Assembly (NCBI GenBank): GCA_951812305.1
Contig: CATOSB010000003.1
Span: forward strand, 181,037 to 245,036
Reading direction: 5' to 3'
Origin: an uncultured Paracoccaceae bacterium
GTDB lineage: Bacteria > Pseudomonadota > Alphaproteobacteria > Rhodobacterales > Rhodobacteraceae
DNA: 64,000 bases
In this document: positions 60,801 to 64,000 of the stretch, in pieces
How the letters are laid out: every line of letters starts with the position of its first letter
How positions within the stretch are numbered: position 1 is the first letter of the stretch
Notes under the pieces: model-generated
What the model was told of the DNA's origin: nothing
The model's input: the letters and a program-made list of their open reading frames with translations, nothing else
Databases searched by the model: none
Made by a program: the position numbers and the translations under genes

Positions 60801-63081
60801 GGCAGACCGGATCGCGGGAACGGACCATGAGGGGCGTCTTCTGACTGTGGGACGCATGCTGGCGCGGGGGGCGGTCGTGGCCGAAGCGCTCGGCGCGGCG
60901 CGGCTGGCCGGTCTCTTCCGGGACGGGCTGACGCTTTATGGCAGGCGTGCGGAGATGGCGCGTGCGGAGATGGCGCGGGCGGAGGGGCGCCTTGCGGAGT
61001 TGGTGCCCGGGCCGGGTGCGCCGGAGCGCTTTCCCGATCCGCGTGTACGCGCGGAGGCAGAGAGGGCGAAAGAGATGCGGCGGTCCCGGCCGCGCCCGCA
61101 ACGTTCAGGGGGGCGGGGGCTGTTGGGAGGCCTGCATGCGTCGGACGAGCAGGTCGCGCGGGATGCGCTGGCGCTCTGGGGGCTGGGTCCGTCTGTGCGG
61201 GCGGGAACCAGGCCGCGCGCCTATGCTGCTGCGGTGGCGGAAAGAAGAGAGGTCCGAAGTAAAGAGAGGGCGGGGATGCGCGGCGTGGATGTGAGCCGTG
61301 CGACGTCTGTGTCTGCGGAGACGGCACGCGGGCGGGATATCCCCGGCTCGGAGCGGATCGAGGGCGATGTGGTGGCACCGGATTATGTTCGGGCAGCGGT
61401 GGAGGGGCCGGGCGGCCCATGGGGCGGGGGTGCAGAGCCGGCCCCCCGCAAGGCGACCGAAGATCTTGCGCTTGTTCTGGCCGTGGCGATCAGCCGTCAT
61501 GTGCCCCTGGGCGACGCGGTGCACAAGGATCCGGATCTTGCGAAGTCCATTGCCCGGATGCTCGAAGCGGCAGGGCATGAGCAGGGCGAGGTGTCCGAGG
61601 CGTGGGCCGCGCGGGCCGCAGCGGCGGCGAAAGACAGAGTCCCGGAACTTGCGACAGCGATCGGGCAGGCTCTGGGCGCGGGGCCGTTGCCGTCGGCGGC
61701 GGAGCTTCGAAAGGAGCGGGCCGATATTCTTGGTCATCTGACCGGGGCTGGTGACGGGTTGCCTGAGGATATGGTCGAGCGCATGGGCGCGCGCTTCACG
61801 CAGTCCGAGATATGGGCGCTTTATGAGGCTGCCGAAGAGATGCCGTCCAGCCTGCCCGCGCTCGATGCGGCGGCGCGGGCGAACGCGGCCCGGCATCTGG
61901 GGCGCGAGGCCGCGCGGCGGCAGGGTCCGGAAGACGGACATCACACACGGCGACAGGAGAGAGAGGACATGGTTCAGACAGAGACGCGCGATGCACGGCC
62001 CCGCGACGAAATCCGAAATGGGGTGCTGGGGGCGATGCTGGTCAATGACGCGACACGGGAAACCTTTGATGATCTCAAGGCAGCCTTCACGTTTGATGAA
62101 ATCCGGGTGCTGAAGGATCCGGCGAAAGCCCTGCCACAGAGCCTGCCGGAACTCGACCCCGAAGAACGCCGCGCCATCGCCGCTGCCCTTGATGCGGGTC
62201 CGCCGGCGCAGGGTGCTCCGGCAGAGCCGCCGTTTGTCCCCGACCCGAAACACTATGACATGGCCCTGCAACTGGCGGTGGCGATCACCGAGCGGGTGGA
62301 TGCGGAGAACCCGGTTCACCGGCGCGATCTCGTGCGTGACATCCAGACGTTGCTCAAGGTGGCGGACCGGACGGACGGCCTGCCGCAGGAGCGCGTGAGT
62401 GAGGTGGCGACCGCGCTCGCGCAGGATCGCATCACGTTCGATGCCAGGCTGGCCCTGGGCAAGGAGCTTACAGCCGGGCTGTTCAATGAAACCGTGTTCA
62501 GAAACAATCTCAGCGAAAGAAATACGCAAGGCAATCATCCGCTTCAGTTCGACTCATACCCACTCCAGAAGGACTACGACGGGACCGTCCAGCCCAGAGT
62601 TGACACAGCGCTTGGCCGAGGGCTTGAGCCAGCTCCGGGCGAAATGGCGGTCGCGCGGATTGCATCACTGCCGAATCTACCGGACGGGGCAGGTGGTCTT
62701 GTGGAGGCGATGAAGCAGGTCTTTCGGGACGGGTCGCCGAGAAAGGCCGAGGATATTCTGACAGACCGGACGGTGTTGCTCGACGCCCTGACTTCAGCGC
62801 AAGACATCCCGGGCCAACACTATCTCTTCATGGCACGGCTTTATCGAAACTTCACGCATCGGGAAGTGCTGGCCCTGGCCCGTCCCGATGCGGACTTGCC
62901 CGCGACACTGCCGGAGATGGACACCGGGCGGCACGCTGAAATCGCCCGGGGGCTGAAGCAAGTCACCAACGAGGAAGGTATCCAATACGCCTGGTACGCC
63001 TGGTCCAACGCGGCCAGGTCGCTCGGTACGGGTCTCAATCCGGAACGCTCGCGCGGGCGCGGCATGGGCAGGGGGATGTGA
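54892..63081 (+). CDS. Giant multi-module helicase of the mobilization region
   Basis: 2729 codons open. The nominal start (GTG 54892) is only where the shifted frame begins. Order: end of RecD-like module A1 (1-100; YGFAATVHKAQGMT, VTLSRHR); linker with RVIDDLVRRNGVIRAEEVA (179-197); degenerate module B1 (285-670; Walker A GPAGSGKT 309-316, ILDDAQ); HPDH domain (745-850), like the one after the relaxase; full module A2 (855-1250; GHAGTGKT 883-890, DEAGMVG, GDPDQLQPV, ATVHKSQGMT); a second linker (RVIDDLIQRRSVIRAEDVA); module B2 (1450-1850; GAAGSGKT 1480-1487, ILDDAG); C-terminal part with three related ~60-residue repeats (ALDAAAR, ELDPEER, EMDTGRH). The A-linker-B unit is thus duplicated. 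TraA-type relaxases carry one RecD-like helicase; this layout is far larger. It probably unwound DNA during transfer; the 5' end is now damaged. Confidence 0.75.
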   Translation: MGPGRLRLAMDGRADPVEIDPVAFVHLDYGFAATVHKAQGMTVDESYVLAHRRMDCHSVYVTLSRHRKRVRVFARAGHLDRAEQLVDLGQRSPDAVVEAPRRRGTGSMVPLPAKDILERRPDWTGPGHVVRAGDFAGDRQCMSVATRVAGLLAADHTGDDPLLTRDVEDPGDYTREPTRVIDDLVRRNGVIRAEEVAGAIARQVSDPETFLRLFHAAMTHPGLVALPAEGGAARDEPWVYTTGRQLEAELAALDRGMRLAAVGGEAGDVLTDAAPEPEPQMPDTPDLSDEQLRAVVHAQGSGGLKIIAGPAGSGKTRAAAALARAERASGRVVTVLAPTQAGCAALAAEGIEALTPGAFFSDPVLPKEVGSPERVVILDDAQGPGIDHAEVVLARCAGLSAKLVAFVNPERRGTPVFRTLADRLGTVRLEGLHGVEGEYREIARDLRTGGEDAERALRSLVERSQLIATGTAEAALEAVAKAYVSDRSADRLALAWSRAEAEALTAAIRARLDATDPSRAAFVAAEHGGLKGLKPGDIIRFPAAGAYGRPSVAGKAGDNLPAEQGDPIRRGDVGEVLGAAVEGGLRLRVTGQDGTREIAVAPEGPGVASRSLPPWRFAFASTIAAASGRRHGSVHVLANPGMDREVVSTAALVARERLTMALPVAPARLDAALVRLASRERLPRSPLDHGFDPGRAAEAAGRAGDQVDPPAVEPAALSLEDPEGLSPPEVAALTTVPTVSRSRTEAGRANRAFLKDHPDHAVVIVAADRPVFTQADVRQCLRERLGQEVSETALRRLGDRAMRSKSLLRLERSAPDGSPQYMTTARAALAKEAERDARALAGGRFAPGETPVMRPDALDALNHAQRLAAEAMLDDARLTLVQGHAGTGKTFALRAVAEAWKERGVRVLAGAPSGRAVSELEGIAGVEAATLAAWEARWARGEVPAEGGFVFIMDEAGMVGAGAWSRIQARIRDPGGKLIAVGDPDQLQPVSDIPGWAIAERASGAGAVVIDTVRRQSEMMDAQATEALARGGDNVASAIGYYDGKGALRLSPEVLADPVGAIARDYYEPKTGSRIALAYTNRDVHALNDRIRAEALARGIVDPASLRHYDMITRDMREGAGVKTVRVPLEIGVGERIMLRASHPELGLARSSFGTVTRTGAREVGVRFDGRDGEVTLDPWTFRGIDYGYAATVHKSQGMTADAVFVLPHRQMHRHAAYVALSRHRDHLAVYGRVGHMDCAADLVGLAQAAGHLDMDMPADAERPPGGMVPGAEGLGLSGRADWRASGVEMTRVGFAGDAELMGIAERRAGLMAATWRKGGDPVVGEDPRGYARHPRRVIDDLIQRRSVIRAEDVADRLARAVCEPETFLRLFRAAMSHSDLVVPGGRSPGPGRGDDEGPGPQSGATPSRDRVYTTKTQLAAELDAVDRGVRLALAPAPERAPRARHVDRVLKAAGATLDPDQIAALGHALAPGRLRLVRGAAGSGKTRLAGGIAGSHEDAGWQVLATAPGGAGLDALRAAGVARPRTLARFLGETEGDAPDVTLDPATVVILDDAGRLGGREATELLRRIEDSGAKLVACLDEGMHVPLEAGPVFRALETRVGAARLVRNRRHVGYITEVLEGLEAGGGKAEAAAVDLDEIGLVQSVGTAREALRQVARDYVEDGIDDRIALAWSRADADRLTCAIRAEYDRAVPERAAFAADEAGPLEGLRPQDRIRFMGSTPWARGAREAGERAVPPLGAGETAVVRGRDEETGGLVLAVCEDPGEAREVVLTRDMEGIPAWRFGFAGTIHGELGRVRESVHLLAAPGMNRQVLASAIALHEREFHIVAPCAQGRVQEMLLRIARRDAGATSVLDYGFDPAMGAREALRGHSTETEEREDGDIAKAMRRFGEMTGLGFAPGSAPLSPGVGAEVLAEVIGAAALREGEAPVGEDRDAVEEMVRSLSDPRAWRKVLRQLPGDIPVVADREADRIAGTDHEGRLLTVGRMLARGAVVAEALGAARLAGLFRDGLTLYGRRAEMARAEMARAEGRLAELVPGPGAPERFPDPRVRAEAERAKEMRRSRPRPQRSGGRGLLGGLHASDEQVARDALALWGLGPSVRAGTRPRAYAAAVAERREVRSKERAGMRGVDVSRATSVSAETARGRDIPGSERIEGDVVAPDYVRAAVEGPGGPWGGGAEPAPRKATEDLALVLAVAISRHVPLGDAVHKDPDLAKSIARMLEAAGHEQGEVSEAWAARAAAAAKDRVPELATAIGQALGAGPLPSAAELRKERADILGHLTGAGDGLPEDMVERMGARFTQSEIWALYEAAEEMPSSLPALDAAARANAARHLGREAARRQGPEDGHHTRRQEREDMVQTETRDARPRDEIRNGVLGAMLVNDATRETFDDLKAAFTFDEIRVLKDPAKALPQSLPELDPEERRAIAAALDAGPPAQGAPAEPPFVPDPKHYDMALQLAVAITERVDAENPVHRRDLVRDIQTLLKVADRTDGLPQERVSEVATALAQDRITFDARLALGKELTAGLFNETVFRNNLSERNTQGNHPLQFDSYPLQKDYDGTVQPRVDTALGRGLEPAPGEMAVARIASLPNLPDGAGGLVEAMKQVFRDGSPRKAEDILTDRTVLLDALTSAQDIPGQHYLFMARLYRNFTHREVLALARPDADLPATLPEMDTGRHAEIARGLKQVTNEEGIQYAWYAWSNAARSLGTGLNPERSRGRGMGRGM

Positions 63082-63084
63082 GGG

Positions 63085-63945
63085 ATGTATGGAAAACCTG
63101 CGCGGGGCCATGCCACAGCCTGGTTGAACTCCCTCCGGGATCACGACCGCATCGTGGGTTGGCCGGATGGGCCAAAAGGCCGGAAGGCCCTGGATGTCTT
63201 CGACCGTTCCAGTTGCTCCAAAAAACCCGGGCGGGTGCTCAAGCGCCTGCGGCCGCTCATGCGCCCGGTCTTCGACGATCCCGAGATTCCGGTCTGGACG
63301 AAACGGGAGACGCTGGTCGTTGCCTCCGGGCTTTCGAAGGTCTCCGAGAACCGCATCTTCCACCTGCCGCAGGACGCGGAGCCGCTCTATGCCGAACGCG
63401 CGGTGTTCCTCTCCGATGCTATACTGGCGACGGATGACTTCGAAATAGAGTTCGGTGTCAGCACCCGGGCGAGCATGAGCCACCATGCGCTCGCGCGGCT
63501 CCTGGAACGGGGCGGCGCATCTCCGGAGGACATTTCTTTCGAGGTGGAGCTGGCCTTGCGGCTGGCAGCCAAGCTTGCGGATGTTGCCCGTCAGATGGGG
63601 ATCGGGCCGGAGGGAATGCAGAGCTTCATGATCCCGCATCCGCGCGGCGCGTTTGTCGCGGTCAGCATGGACATGGATCCGGGCAAGACAGGCAGCGGTG
63701 AGGAGCGGCAGCGCATTCTCTCGATCCGGACCTGGCTCGACGCGGACATGCTGTCGGAAGAAGATCATGAACGGATGGGATCCCGGTCGAGCGCCCTGCT
63801 TGCCGGCCTGTATGATCTCAGGGACAGACATCGGCTCTTCGAGCTATGGGTCAAAGGCAATGCCCGGCCCTGGAGTTTTGCCGATACAACGCTTGATAAT
63901 GCCGGCAGGATATCCGGTACGGATTGTCTGGAGCGCAGATTGTGA
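63085..63945 (+). CDS. Unknown protein following the giant helicase gene
   Basis: 286 aa from ATG 63085, 3 bp after the helicase stop, so probably in the same transcript. GWPDGPKGRKALDVFDRSSC, then KRETLVVASGLSKVSENRIF, MSHHALARLLERGGASPEDI and IRTWLDADMLSEEDHERMGS. No signal peptide or membrane segment. I do not recognise a family; its position suggests a mobilization-accessory role, which is inference. Confidence 0.75.
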   Translation: MYGKPARGHATAWLNSLRDHDRIVGWPDGPKGRKALDVFDRSSCSKKPGRVLKRLRPLMRPVFDDPEIPVWTKRETLVVASGLSKVSENRIFHLPQDAEPLYAERAVFLSDAILATDDFEIEFGVSTRASMSHHALARLLERGGASPEDISFEVELALRLAAKLADVARQMGIGPEGMQSFMIPHPRGAFVAVSMDMDPGKTGSGEERQRILSIRTWLDADMLSEEDHERMGSRSSALLAGLYDLRDRHRLFELWVKGNARPWSFADTTLDNAGRISGTDCLERRL

Positions 63946-64000
63946 ACATTGTGCTGACAGAATTCAGCTACGGCTTTTTTGTCACAGGGACAGAAGGCGG
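63942..64000 (+). CDS. Start of a next gene (partial)
   Basis: GTG 63942 overlaps the preceding stop (GTGA). The frame reads MNIVLTEFSYGFFVTGTEG and leaves the window. Overlap and frame suggest the operon continues. Confidence 0.45.
   Translation, partial: MNIVLTEFSYGFFVTGTEG

Noticed and set aside
56935..61101. Very long open frame (1388 codons) on the minus strand opposite the helicase
   Set aside because: High-GC genes produce long antisense open frames. The peptide is Arg/Pro/His-rich without domains, while the plus strand has clear helicase motifs.

Overview
The window looks like chromosomal DNA of a marine Rhodobacterales (Roseobacter-group) alphaproteobacterium. This rests on the gene order rsmI-yraN-gshB, the RTX-type acyltransferase next to a Hint-domain protein, the betaine-type ABC operon, and the str/S10 ribosomal operons with a long Ala/Glu-rich tail on ribosomal protein L3. 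The load of insertion sequences and broken genes recalls IS-rich roseobacters such as Octadecabacter; that genus is only a guess. I found one tRNA gene and no rRNA genes.

Region 1-12.5 kb is mostly housekeeping: dut (partial), coaBC, gshB, yraN (split by an IS66-type element), rsmI, an LpoA-like lipoprotein, glnD, ligBA-type dioxygenase, a frameshifted RTX-activating acyltransferase with a Hint-domain protein, and tRNA-Arg. Region 12.5-31 kb is eroded. It holds a decayed serine recombinase abutting tRNA-Arg, a truncated xanthine-dehydrogenase-family gene, an oxidoreductase pair, IS630, a proV-proW-proW-proX operon whose proX is split by an IS982-type element carrying a passenger gene, a truncated LysR regulator, IS256, a truncated VWA protein, a DDAH-like hydrolase, a second IS66 copy and an IS4-family element. 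The IS4 element sits exactly at the -35 box of a strong promoter ahead of rpsL. Region 31.6-38.2 kb is rpsL-rpsG-fusA-tuf and rpsJ-rplC-rplD-rplW. The S10 cluster stops at a terminator after rplW, with no rplB in the window.

From 38.2 kb the DNA becomes accessory: a YaiI-like gene, a Phd/VapC toxin-antitoxin pair, then nested IS66, IS256 and IS3 elements, and from 44.1 kb a very GC-rich mobilizable element. That element has an ArdC remnant, small plasmid-type genes, a MobA/MobL-type relaxase-primase region broken by a 60-bp insertion, and an enormous helicase gene. The gene has RecD-like modules alternating with degenerate helicase-like modules in a tandemly duplicated layout, and is damaged by an IS5-type insertion and a 23-bp tandem duplication.

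The four IS66-type copies (three with exact 8-bp target duplications), the IS4, IS5, IS630 and IS982 elements with readable target duplications, and two IS256 copies without them show recent transposition followed by recombination. The most unusual content is the giant multi-helicase gene of 54.9-63.1 kb and its broken upstream relaxase.
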